A DNA stretch of 39,975 nucleotides from positions 7,131 to 47,105 of the forward strand of contig MPNW01000548.1 in assembly GCA_011800805.1 (NCBI GenBank). Reading direction: 5' to 3'. The translations under genes were made by a program, and so were the position numbers. Below the pieces are notes generated by a model. The model did not search any database, was not told the DNA's origin, and saw only the letters and a list, made by a program, of their open reading frames with translations. Shown in pieces: positions 22,816 to 35,000 of this stretch (position 1 is its first letter; each line of letters starts with the position of its first letter). This DNA comes from Hirudo medicinalis (taxonomy: Eukaryota; Annelida; Clitellata; Hirudinida; Hirudinidae).

Positions 22816-23381
22816 CTTGAGGTCCTGTGATTCGGACTTACGCCACCAAAAAGATTGTCTTATTTGATTTGAAGGAATTGGCTTCAAATCTGAGTGTGCT
22901 CGATTGACATCTTCGTTCCCCACAAATAATATGGTTTCCTAGAACGTTATGATTAAAGCTGAACTAAGGCTAAATGACTTTAAATTTTCGTAGAAAGCTT
23001 TACATTAATGTTAAGGATTGGTGGGTAAACGGACCCATTCATTTCCACGGCTACCGTGGTTTGCAACCCACTGACATATCTATGTCTAAATTATTCAGAT
23101 ACCCGGTAATTAACAAACTCCGCACAAATTCACCATTTACGGCCGTTACTTATAAGAGGTAGCTGGTGGTTTCGTCCCCCAAGACGAAACTAATAATTTG
23201 GTGATTAAATAACTGCCCAAAATAAACGTCAAAAATATATAGAAATCTGCTTTGAAAAGTACAACATAAAACCAGCCAATCAGAAAATACTTCATTCAAT
23301 TTTCGCGAAGATTATTAAAATTAATCTCGCCAAAATCAGACAAATTAACAAATCAGATAACGTTAGAGTTGAAAATTACAT
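22816..23381. other. intergenic 3' of DCST1; two perfect small hairpins
   Basis: No coding segment is supported. CCACGG / CTA / CCGTGG at 23045-23059 is a perfect 6-bp stem. GTTTCGTC / CCCCAA / GACGAAAC at 23169-23190 is a perfect 8-bp stem. Their function is unknown. Confidence 0.45.
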
Positions 23382-26300
23382 TCACTTTTGTTCATTTAAA
23401 ATCATTTTTATCATTTGTGAGTTTTCCTCTACAGTTTCTCCTCTGGAAGATTCTGTCCAGTCATCGTTATCTCTGCAGGCATAGCAACGGAACTAAAAGA
23501 AACAAATGACTACAACATGATGAATAAGTATCCGTTTTCTGCACATTAGAGTTTATAAATTCAAATGCCTTAAAATTCCCTCACAAGTTCATTTAAGAGG
23601 GTCGATTTTGCTTTAAGAAGTCATTTCATCTTAGACATTTTAGTAGCAGATAAACATTTAAGCTCACTCTTCTGAAGATAAAATAAGAAAAATCAATGAG
23701 ATTATCAATCCTGCAATTCTCACCCCTATATCGACCCAGCAACTAGGACAGTAGGCAGCCTTGCAGAGGAATGTAGGACAATGTCTGAAAAGTTTGTTTT
23801 CATCTTCATTGCAAACAATGCAATGCTGTTTTCCAAGGCCAATAAGAAGCAGCCATTCGAATTTGCCTGGGAAAGCATATCTTAAGGCTAAAAAGAATCC
23901 TACAGGCATCTGTAAAGTTTAAAAGTTATAAGAATTAACAGAAAAAACAGTAGTAGGTATCCATAGTGAAACTTACTGTGAATGAATTATTTTTTATGCT
24001 TCTGCGTACTTTGTGTCTTGCCTGATGTAGATATCCAATCCTTTTCCTTAGCATGTCATTATACAAATATATAATTCGCCTTTTCTGTCTCTAATGCAAA
24101 TATTACTACAAAAGCTATTTTAATTATTATCACCAAATCATTGTGCATTCACTTTTGAATTAAAATTAATAATAATGAATAATTCAAATCAACCTTTCTG
24201 AAGATAAATCCAGCCACAATGCTCCGATACTTCTTCAAATGTGGCTCCACAAAATAAAAAGCCAAAATAACAACAAGAAAGGCATAAACTTGAAAGTATG
24301 ATTTAGCTGGAGTGAACATTGGCACGGGCAGACAAACTTTAACATCAAAAGATTGTTTCAAATTACTACACCTCGCCACAAAATCGCCCGAACCTCTATT
24401 GGAAGTCTCCACATGTAAGCTTTTCTTCTGACTGAATCCTTTGGTGAACAACTTTAGTGCTTTTGCTATCACACCATTCCCAGTTATAGCCATTGAGAAT
24501 TCATGGTGACCTGAAAATTTAAGAAACTTCATTAACATCATCATGAGTACTCGTCGCATAAGAAAATAATATAAAGCTGAAAATGTTAACCAAATCATCA
24601 ATATTTTTTTGAGTGTATGTAATTAAAATAACTTATATTAATCATAACAACTAGTACTGTTGGTCAAATAAAGAAATTATATTAGCTGACCGTCTACCTT
24701 TATGAACATAATCAACAGCCCCGTACAACCTAAAAAGTTGCAGAAGAGAAGCAAAACAATAATCGATGACGAAAGCAATTGTGAAATAAATGGTTAACGT
24801 AACAATCCAGGAGATGCTTGTCGCCTGTCAAAACAACATCAGCTGGTTGTTTGACTCATTAAAATGCAGATTATGTATGGAAATGCAATAAATGTACACA
24901 AGAAGCAAATAAATGAACAAATAAATAAAGAAGCAAGCTTAACATTTAAAAACAGTAAAATTGGAAGACTATTAGAATGCAATATTCTTACAAGGATCAT
25001 CAGGTCTCGTCGGGAGAATCCGTGACTGAACAATTCTTTAATCTCACCCAGCTCCATTTTCTTGAGAGGAAGTAAAAATCGTTTCATCTGCCGAAATTAT
25101 AATCCAATTTAATAATTATTATGCTTTATAAATTTTCAAGAACACGCAGTGTTTAGCCGTGAATGTTACTCAACCAGTGGTTGATTACAGTCATGAGATC
25201 TAAATATTTACATTCTCAATGAAACAATGAATCCGAAGCATCTCAAATATGAATTTGGTTTAACTAGCATCTCCTACAAATGTAATAACAACTCTCAAAT
25301 AGAAACTTTCCATGAATGTTCGAATTTGAAAAAGTTCACCCATATTACATGTAACACTAATAAATACAATTTGGTGGATTATTTAATAAACGCCTCTCAC
25401 AAATAAATGAATAATTTTCAAATTATCTTTAAAATAAATTTAAACCAAAAGCCTTCTCCTGTTGTCTATGTGCACAAAATAACTAGTGATATATCTGTTA
25501 TCGAAGGTGATGTCTGTGATGAATCTGTCCAAGTAATTTTGTGACCTGCAACCACATGGAAGCAAGAAAATGGAGTTTTACTTGAATTAAATATTGTTAA
25601 ATTCTTCAGCTGTTTACTTACTGATATAAAACCACCACAAAAAGGAAAGGAATGCATCTCATGAGAGTTTTTGAAACGAACTCGATGGTGAGATTTTTGA
25701 AAGCAAACGACTGCTGAACAACAGCTTCAACTTGTTCTGCTGTTACCATCATGATCGACTCGTCTTCATCCTTTTCTGGAACCTTAAATATTATGGATTC
25801 CCCATGCAAATAAATTTGTTTAGTTTAAAGGTTCGCCATTAGTATTTTTTAATGTAAACTAAAAGTGAAAATTAATTTTGTCAGAAACCTCGTATTGGAA
25901 TTTGGCATCAAATTTACTAAAAAACTCATCCACCATTTTTCTTAGCCTCAAAATCTTTTCAGCATATTCATCACCAATTTCTTCTGCACCAATATCTCCG
26001 CAGTCATAGCCCAGGTAGTGCCTTGGCACTGTAAGGAGAAGAAAATTAAGGAAAATTATTATTTTTAGAAGAGGGAAAAATATTACAAACTGGGCTCACT
26101 TTCAGAGACATAACATCTTTTTGAAAAGAATATTATAAAACACACCCAGAAGAAAATGCACAAAATCACGCAGCAGATAAAAATTAGTTGCTTCCATAAC
26201 TCCACACATTTTTCTTGCGCCCAGTCAATCATTGCTGGTTTTAAATAAACAAATAAACTATTCTTAACAAATTTTTACGTGAAATATCAACGAATTGCAT

Positions 26301-28007
26301 TCATATCAAAAGATAATAATTATTTATTACTGACCCATGCAAATCACAATGCATTAAAAAGAAAGTCAGATGTGTTTAAACAGGTGTTTAACTCACCAAC
26401 CTTGACATTTAGTCCTGACAACTTGAAAGTATGCTTCAACCTTTTCCTTCACAAAATGTTTCATGCGAGAGGCTTCATATAATTGAGTTTCCGTACCAAA
26501 CACCTCATCCAAATTCACTTCAGATCTGTGGTCTCTGTCAGATATTTCTATCCTAGCATTCCTGGCTCCATCAAGTTCAGGATAAATCATCTAAATTAAA
26601 TTTATTTAATTCAATGCAACATTTAGTTTCAGATTCTCTATTTACAATGATTTCTTAGCACATCCAAGCAATATTTATTAAGATTACTGATAAATGAATA
26701 ACAAAAATAAAATCCAAATGCTAATGCTAATATTTCCCTCATGGTGTGACCACCATTACTATTTCAAAATTTCAAAATAAACAGAAACAAATAAAGCTAT
26801 CTGAATGTGAAACATGCAAAAAAAGGCAATGAAGATGGAAGCGAATAATATAATTCCTAATTGTTACAATTACATCGCATTAAGAAGTGCTTACTGAGTC
26901 AAGGAAAGCTTTTATTTGTTCCCCAAGTTTTGAAACTTCACTCAAAAATTCGTCCTGATTTTGCTAAAGCAAAATAAGTTAGCATTGTAACTGTGACGAG
27001 AAATCCAGATAAAGTTCAAATACCACAAGATTAATCAAAATGTCCATTAAAGGCACCAAGGTAACAGTGAGAGAAATCTTCGTCTGATTTTTCACAAGAT
27101 TGAAACCACACAAAAAAGCTCGAAATACTTCGTGTCCATTTGAAATCATTGTGCCAAGAGGACCTGGAAATATGATCACCAGAATTATGCTACGCAGAAC
27201 ACAAAATTTTTTAATTATCATCATTTGCTTCCAACTAAAACTTAAACAAATATAAAACATATCAATATTCAGTGACCAGTGATGAGAATGGACAGAAGGA
27301 CTGCGTAGAGATAAAACCTTCCACTGCTTCCAAACATGGTTGGTATAAGAAGAAAAGTAATGCATCTCATCCCAGCAGACCAAGCAAAAGCAAGAGCATA
27401 AAATGTTATGAAGCCAAGGGCAAACTGTATTCTTAGATCCATAGGTTCAATCTCTAATTGACTCAGGACTGTATAATACAGAACTGCAACGATGTTTACA
27501 TTGGTACCAATTTCTCAACTAATTTCAAAAGAAAGTCAGAACGAGAATAATGAGTCATTTTATTAGATTTTATATTTAAAACAATTAAAGAGCACCAAAA
27601 GCAGCCACAACTCCAAAAGGAAATCCAAGGATAAACTTAAGGACCACAAATTCATCTGCATCACTCGCAAGAAATCTTTTTATGAATGACATCCTATCTA
27701 TTTCTGTTTTCTCTAAAAAAAAATGGATCATAATAAAGTTATAATATATTACAATCATGTTTTACATCTAATAGAATAAATAAGTGAATAATTACTCTGC
27801 TGCCATCTCTTCTGGAGCCATCTAATTTTAGCACCACGAATATCCTCATCTTTTCCTTGAAACAAATATAGTTTCTCTGCTTCTCTGTTCCTCTCATACT
27901 TTTTCTGAAGCATTAAAATTTTCTTGCTTGAATCTAACCAGGAAATTACTCGAACAATTTACCCATAAATCATCTTCATCGCTTTTATAAGTTTCAAATT
28001 CTGTCAT
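23382..28007 (-). CDS. DCST1: DC-STAMP domain-containing protein 1 homologue
   Basis: Seventeen minus-strand exons chain in phase: 28007-27963, 27922-27796, 27712-27596, 27483-27277, 27163-27024, 26963-26895, 26590-26401, 26234-26100, 26028-25889, 25782-25622, 25545-25446, 25087-24992, 24824-24698, 24510-24194, 24084-23977, 23909-23724 and 23492-23382. They give 791 residues, against about 706 in human. Family marks in order: multi-pass N-terminal membrane segments with MRCITFLLIPTMFGSSGR and LITGPLGTM; FDNRYITSYFVHIDNRRRLL before LPLKKME; a membrane segment before RRIIYLYNDMLRKR; and a C-terminal cysteine cluster HCIVCNEDENKLFRHCPTFLC, AYCPSCWVDIG, FRCYACRD. DCST1 (fly sneaky, worm spe-42/spe-49 relatives, mouse DCST1) is a sperm membrane protein needed for gamete fusion or post-fusion steps. 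The exon 2 acceptor is the least certain splice site. Confidence 0.93.
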
Positions 28008-28178
28008 CGGTAGAATTCTAGAATTTACTTATTTCACTTCAAAGTTTAAGAAAGCATCTCTTTTAAAATAAAAATTCCTACACCCAAATTATCCGCTCGT
28101 TATTAGGCCCAGCAACCAGTCATCGAAAAGCGATGTCACGACGTTTAAACATTTGATTTGGGGAACCGTTGTCAATAC

Positions 28179-28712
28179 AAAATTTAGGTAAAACCGCTGA
28201 ATCTACCGCAATCAATATTCATAACAAGATGGACTCCTCCCACCAAAATAAACTCCGCCCACTAAATGATTAAAAGTAAATTTTTCAAGTTTATAAATAG
28301 ATAAACAAATAAAACAAAATAATGAATCGATTAAAAATTGCTTTCACATCCAGTTCGGACACATAAGGCACTATGAAAAAGGCAACCGAAAGATCGGATA
28401 AATACTAATACGTGATGCGCGAACAGTGCTGTCGATAATTGGGGTAGCCCTTAAAAGGACTGATTCATACTGGATAATATTCACGGATGAGTTCCAATGC
28501 ACGCTGTTGCTTTTAATCATTTGGTAGACGTAATTATTAAATTTTTATGAATTACAATAAATAATTATATTACTTTACTTCAAGTTAATTCATTAATTTC
28601 ATTGACGCAAGTTACTTTTAATCATTTGGTGGGCGGAGTTTATTTTGATTGACGGAGGCCATCTTTTTATGAATATTGATTGCGGCAGATTCGGCGGTTT
28701 TACCCAAAATTT
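28179..28712. mobile_element. foldback / MITE-like element with ~100-bp inverted arms
   Basis: The left arm (28179-28279) and the reverse complement of the right arm (28612-28712) match closely along GGTAAAACCGC, GCAATCAATATTCATAA, AAACTCCGCCCAC and AAATGATTAAAAGTAA. The interior is about 330 bases, non-coding, and includes the dispersed repeat block shared with 5251-5325. A further partial direct copy (TTTTAATCATTTGGT) sits at about 28514. This structure fits a non-autonomous DNA transposon. It lies about 170 bases upstream of the DCST1 start codon. Confidence 0.75.
28322..28402 (-). repeat. dispersed repeat block shared with 5251-5325
   Basis: The minus strand reads TTATCCGATCTTT, then AGTGCCTTATG, GAAC and GGATGTGAA in the same order as 5251-5325 on the plus strand. 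This copy has about 15 extra bases after the first block. Confidence 0.6.
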
Positions 28713-28907
28713 AATAATTGTTTAATATTAGCAGAACTTGAAGCAATTATTATTAAAAATAAAAGGCTCTAATGCAAACATTTTAATGCACATTGTGCGC
28801 CGGAAAATCCATCTTTTCTTTGTAGTGTTCCATTTTCCTAAGACATGCACTTACCAACTTTTGAAACTGCCCTCAGTCGTAAAACTTAAAAATATTCTCC
28901 TTTGATT

Positions 28908-31399
28908 TTTTTTTATAGATTTATTAAAACAAAAATGACATTAAATACAGTTACAAAAACCCGCATAATTACATACTTAATCATACATTTTGTATAAAAG
29001 GACAACCCGAAGGGATATACTCCCGCTGATGGGCTGCCTGTTCCAATGAAAAATAAATTTAAAGCCGAGTATCATTAAAGGAATGAATCGTTCAGAAGTT
29101 CAAAAAATAATGTAGCAGTTCACAGTAAAAGAAATCGGGCTTCAATTCATTTTATAGTTCAAGTTTTGAGTATCGGACTTCAGAAAATCCACATGAGACG
29201 ATTTTACTTACTTAGAATATATGATTTGTAAGTACTTTTGAATATAGATATGGACTTAGAGGATGTAATGGTGATGGGAATCGAGGAAAATATGCGAGGG
29301 CCAGAGCACTTCAATTAACCTTTTTTGAGCATGGTTCGAAAAGCTTCAGGTCTATATTTATCAGCGGACCGCAAACAATATGAGTGAATATCAGATGAAC
29401 GTGTAAAAAAGTTTTTAAATGAATGCGGCAATAGATTGTTTGCATATTTATACATAAAGATAGCAATCAAAAAGTCATTTGTTTGATAAANAAAAAAGTT
29501 TTTAAATGAATGCGGCAATAGATTGTTTGCATATTTATACATAAAGATAGCAATCAAAAAGTCATTTGTTTGATAAATGTTTAAAATAGAATTTTCATAG
29601 AAGGATGGCTTGGAAGATGACGAAGGAGGAATATCAAAAAGGATACGAATAGAGCGTTTTTGAGATATGCGAAGGGATTTTAGTCTTGAAGTGTAGTTCG
29701 AGGCCCAATCAATGTTACAGTGTGATAAATATGGATAAATAAGTGAATAATACAACATAAGTGCAACAGTTTTGTCAATAAAAATCGAATCTTAGACAAA
29801 ATTCCGTTATTTTTTGAAATTTTGGATAGGACGTAATTAATCTGACCAAGTCACATCATTTCTGACCCAATTCTGACCAAGTTCATCAAGCCAAACACCC
29901 AAAAACCTACATTTTGACACACGATTAATAATAATACCATTTAAATATAACGAACAATCAAAGGGAATGGGTTTTGCCCTATGATGAAACAAGATGTAAT
30001 TGGTCTTTTTTAAATTTAGAGAAAGTTTATTAGCATAAAACCAATCAAATAGGATGCCTAGATTGACATTAATATTTGTTGTCAAAGTTTGGAGATCGTC
30101 ACCTGCACATAACAAATTAGTGTCATCCGCAAATAAAATGAAATCGAAAACCTCAGAAACACGACATAGATCATTAATATAAATAAGGAATAGAAGTGGA
30201 CCCAGAATGGAGCCCTGGGGCACGCCACAGGAAACATGCTGAACCGGTGAAGTGGAGTTCAAAAAGTGGACTTGTGTTTTATTTGACAAGTAGCTCTTGA
30301 ACCACTCCAAGGCGATGCCTCTGACTCCATAGTAGTCCAATTTTCTTAAGAGAACGGCCTGATTGACAGTGTCGAACGCCTTCGCCAAGTCCAGGAATAT
30401 GCCGATGGAAAATTTATTTTGATCGATTGATTTAGCAATTTTTGTGTGAAGATGTATCAGCGCCATGGAAGTTGAGTGACCTTTTCTGAATCCGAATTGG
30501 TCGTCTGAGATCATGGAAAATTTGCTGAGGTATTTGTAGAGTCTTGTGTGTATTATTTTCTCAAAGAACTTCGAGAAGTAGTTTAAAATTGAAATAGGCC
30601 TGTAGTTGGAGATCACGTGCTTATTATCAGATTTGTATATTGGGATTACTTTGGCAGATTTCAACTGTTCGGGGAATATACCCGAGGACAAGGAATAATT
30701 AATTAGGTCTGATAATACTTGAGCTATACAAGGAATTGAGGCACTAACAAGGATCGGATCAATTTCATCAAGGCCGCAAATGTGGGATGTCTTCATTTGA
30801 GTAGCAGTATTTCTGATCTCACTAGGCGTCGTCGGATAAACATTCATCGATTGTAATGCAGGATATTTTAGGTAAGATTCAAAATTTAGAGATGGGGACA
30901 ACAAATAGGGATTTGTTGTGCTAGGTCACTGCCGATGTTCGCAAAATAATTGTTGAATGCTTTTGTTATGTCCCCCGGTGTGGCTAGATCCTTGCCATCG
31001 ATGGACCTAAAAACATCGATATTAACTTCAGATCTGCGCCTGTTCAATAATTGTGTAATTAAGTTCCAAGTTTTTTTCATATTGTTCTGATATGATTTGA
31101 ATTTTGTCGAATAGAATTCTCTAATGGCTTTTGTTTTGATGGACTTGAATTTGTTTCTGTAGGACACAAATGTCTGCCTATTAGAGTTTGTTGGATTCTT
31201 GATAAATTCGCGATATAAGATGTTTTTTTTCCGACATGCTTTCAGTAGACGACCAGCTGTCATCCATTCTTCTCGAGGCGTACGTGATCGGCTATTCTGC
31301 AGAGAAATTGGAAAACAGTAATTGTAAATCTGTTGGAATCTTGTGATGAAAGATTGGTAAGCTGATGTGACATCATTCCGATCCTCATCCAGACTCCCA
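28908..31399 (-). mobile_element. non-LTR retrotransposon (LINE), 5'-truncated, 3' end intact
   Basis: Minus strand. From 31399 a frame runs through EEWMTAGRLLKACRKKN and the pre-RT region (to 30886). A frameshift follows, then the reverse transcriptase (30904-29837) with NYRPISIL, GFRKGHSTSMAL, IFLDLAKAFDTV, GVPQGSILGPLLFLIYINDL and the catalytic FADDTNLL. The C-terminal part (29758-29315) ends KYRPEAFRTMLKKG. Downstream is a 3' UTR with AATAAA and an A-run reading AATAAATCTATAAAAAAAAA (ending near 28908), a classic LINE 3' terminus. The endonuclease is absent, cut off at the N at 31400. An artefactual 86-base duplication lies at 29405-29577. Jockey/CR1-like wording, clade not fixed. It lies in the DCST1-DCST2 spacer. 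Confidence 0.9.
29405..29577. repeat. exact 86-bp duplication flanking a single N
   Basis: 29405-29490 and 29492-29577 are identical, with one N (29491) between them, inside the LINE coding region. This is the signature of two overlapping contig ends joined without merging. Confidence 0.9.
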
Positions 31400-31400
31400 N
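31400..31400. other. single N: assembly join
   Basis: An isolated N exactly at the boundary between LINE coding sequence and the Copia LTR copy. The junction may not be a true genomic adjacency. Confidence 0.7.
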
Positions 31401-31562
31401 TTAACAGTCAACTCTAAGCAATTAAGGAACTTGTCTACAGTCTTTATACAACAAAGTTTCTATCGACAACTTCACCACGACAAGCTACTCACTGCAACTT
31501 CTCACCAACTCCGCGTCCCCAGAACCACATAACATAGAACAATTAACAAAACTATTTCAACA
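31401..31562 (-). mobile_element. Copia LTR copy (solo or partial), minus orientation
   Basis: The reverse complement of 31401-31562 matches 39574-39735 with only a few mismatches. Both start TGTTGAAATAGTTTTG and run to GAGTTGACTGTTAA. The other end is lost at the N at 31400. No Copia coding sequence is next to it, so it is a solo or partial LTR. Confidence 0.85.
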
Positions 31563-32068
31563 GTTGCCTCATCAAATTCCTCACATTTTGTATTCTTTCG
31601 CGACATTTCAAAGATGTGTCGCACCACCTAAGTGTTAAGCAATGGATTCCAAACTTCAAACGAAAGTTACTCAAAAAGCCACTACAAGTGGAAATTTAAG
31701 CATCAACAGAAAGCGAAAACGACGATGAGTCTAATGATACTAATTTCTATCTTTTTTTTGTAGTTTGTATTTTTGTATTTTGTATTAGAGTTTGTATTAG
31801 AATAACAGTAGAATAAACGAAATTAATAACAAGCCGCAATGTTCAACATTCCCCGACTCGTACTCTCGTACACCCAATTTCATGATGTACCTTTATCCAA
31901 TTTACTTGTTTTTTTTTAAAGAAGTTTGTTTAATAAGCAAATTAACTACAATGAAGATTTGACATCCCTATTCCGACGAATACTTTGTCGCCAACAGAAA
32001 ATGATTTATCTCTCATAAAAATTCCAGAAATAGTAACGGAAGTAAATTTATATTATGTTAAAGCAATA
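31563..32068. other. intergenic 3' of DCST2; nothing recognised
   Basis: A T-rich run with repeated TTTGTATT units (about 31760-31795) and an AATAAA near 31811. No gene is supported. Confidence 0.4.
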
Positions 32069-35000
32069 TTATATGTTCTTATTTCTATGTTTATAAGGAC
32101 GAATTCTCCAGTCATCGGTAACGTTATATGACTTCGGGTTGCTGCGTTGGTTCATGTAAGACCAGCCAGGATTTTGTTGGCCCGGTTCTCCACTGTTCAA
32201 CATGTTGCTCAGTTTCACAATTTGCCTTTTATCTTCGATGACGTCATCGTCACTTGAATCCCTGAAGGAAACACAACTTTTTGTACTACACAAATTTCTA
32301 TGCAAATCAATTTTAAAGGACATAACTTAATTGGACCGAGATTCTTACATTTCCTCACTGACATCTTCGTCATCGTACGATATGAGTCGATAGCAAAGAG
32401 CACAAATTTTGTTAGCCTCGTTGAAGCACGCCTCGCAATATAAACCTGAAACATTAAATGCTATAAAATGCTATTAAAGCAATATTAATTCACGTTACGA
32501 GATCAGGTCTCACCAGTGCATTTATAATTACTGCATCTATAAAAGTGAGGATCATGCGGTTTGCCATTGATACCACACATTAAACAATAAAGACTTTCGT
32601 ATCCAAGACAATTCAAAAGATCATCAAATAAACTGAACCTGAAAATAACATGAGAAAAGCACAAGTCAAACAAGTTGAGCTTTTTTCAAATGACGAATTT
32701 ATCTGATGAACCCAGACCTCGCTGCTAGTTTCTCGAGCAATGAAGGCTGTCTAACTCTCCTTTCTTCAGAGTAAGCAACTCGATCAAAATCCATTTTAAG
32801 AAGTGGAATGCGCCTCCTAAGAATGTTGTTATAGAGCCAAATAGCTCTTTGCAACTTTCTTTTGGGAAAAAACATGCCGCACAGTCTCAATCTCAGTCGA
32901 TATAGATACGGTTTCAGCACAATTGTAATATAAACAAAGCCGTATATGATGCCTAAAAAAGACAAAATAAATTGGTCTAGGTTTTCCGTGTGTGATAGAT
33001 ATTTTAAAAACAAAATTTTCGTATCACAAAAAAACTGAATAGGTTAAAATAATTGAAATGTTAAAAAGGTGGAGGTTATTATAAAGATATAATAACTGAT
33101 TCTCATTAGATCTTTTAGACTGAATTCGTGTGGATTTGTGGTACAACCCGCAAGCAAATTCTTATCACTTTTGACTTCACTGAAAGACTTCAAGAGATCC
33201 CTGTACAATTCAACAAAGATGCCTTCGCCTTCGACGCGAATAGATAAGGCTACAAAAATTAAAAACGTTTTTTAACAAATTTATATAATTAGTTCTTGAA
33301 TAGCATTTGTTAATGTCGTGGAGAAATGACTTCAAAGCCTGACGACTTGCCATGACTGATCATTTTAACATGGACCATGTGATCGTGATAGACTTGGACT
33401 ATTTTCCACATGCTGTAGTCCACCAAGAAGATAATAAGCGTCAGAATGAACAAGAGATTCACACCCATCATCATTGGAAACATGCCCTTCATCTCCTTTC
33501 GTGACAATTTACCACCTAAATATTTGAACAGTAATTATTTATAGATTATATTATTATATAATAAGGTTATCAAAATCGTGCTATTTCTTATTCGCAATAT
33601 TTAGAATCCGCTTGTAGGACTTGGCAAGGAATTTTATTGATTAATCATTGAAATGTTGCTTCTGAGCCAAATCTTCATTTAGTGTCGTTGTTAAGATAGC
33701 ACTCTGTTTTACTAAGGAACATGATTGAGTTTGGTCTTTATATTTTAGTTCTCTTAGCATACAGTCAGAACGGAAACCATGGGGACACTCCATAATTTCA
33801 TGATAACTCACTAAATAAAAATTTCTCTCAAATCGTCACCGATCCTGCTCCATGATTTCGGCTAAAAAATGTTTCCTTTTCTAACCTGAGGTCATGCCAG
33901 TAGAACTGATGACCATCAGGTCCATAAATGTTAAATTTCTTTTCATTTGAAAAAAATAATATTGCATGGTTTTGGCCTTTTGGCCACTCTTGCCAACTTA
34001 TGATAGTTTTGGAGAGCTGAAATCTCAAATCTCTTTACATACAATAAAATCCTACTAAATCTTAAATAACTTAACACTGTACTGGGATCGGCATATTTAA
34101 AAAAAAGAGTCAAATTTGTTTCTCAACAATTTCTAAATTTGTTCCTCAACAATTTCTAAATTTTGGATCTTTTTCATACTTTTATAAACAAGGATATACC
34201 TACAAGTGAAGTAAGATCACTTCTTCCTTTAAAGCTATCAAAAAGCCGACCATATTACAAAGTTAAAATAAAGGCTTGAGTAATTTTGCTCATTGCGATA
34301 TTTAAATTCTGAACAAACTAATTTTCAAAAGTCACAAAATTATAAATTTATCATTGAATAACATCACCTGCAATTCCATAAATTTGAAGCTCGGAATTTC
34401 GAAGAGGAAATATTGTAGGCCTCTTTCTTAGTTTTCTCCTCTGATCGATATCCATCAAGTGTTCATTCACAATTACATTATCAAATTTATCGAAGTAATA
34501 ATACTGGTAAATGTACCAAAGTGCACTGCAGAATAGTATGTACTTCAGCTAGTCAATGAAATGAAACAAAATTTACAAAATACTCACTCGACACAAATGA
34601 AGAAGATAAGAAAATAAATGAAATACAAGGCGAAACTTATGTATATTTCAACAAAATGAGCAACTCCATAATAGGCCTCTTTAAATATTTTTCCAGCAAC
34701 ATTTAAATACGACTTCGACTGGATGGTTTGATATTTGACGCTCCAGTATATTTGTATCTTGAAATCAGCAGCAGAAAATACGGAAGCGAATGTTCCCATA
34801 ACATTCACTAGAAACAATGAACGTGCCTTGATATATCAGATTTAGAACAATACTATATATACTCGGTAATAATTACTCGCCAAGGTGGCCCACCATTTGA
34901 ACAAGAAGCTAAATATCGAAGGTGCATAGCAGAGGACGTACCTACCAACTGTTGAATGTAATCTCTTAATTTTAGATGTTAAAATGCGAAGTATAATCGC

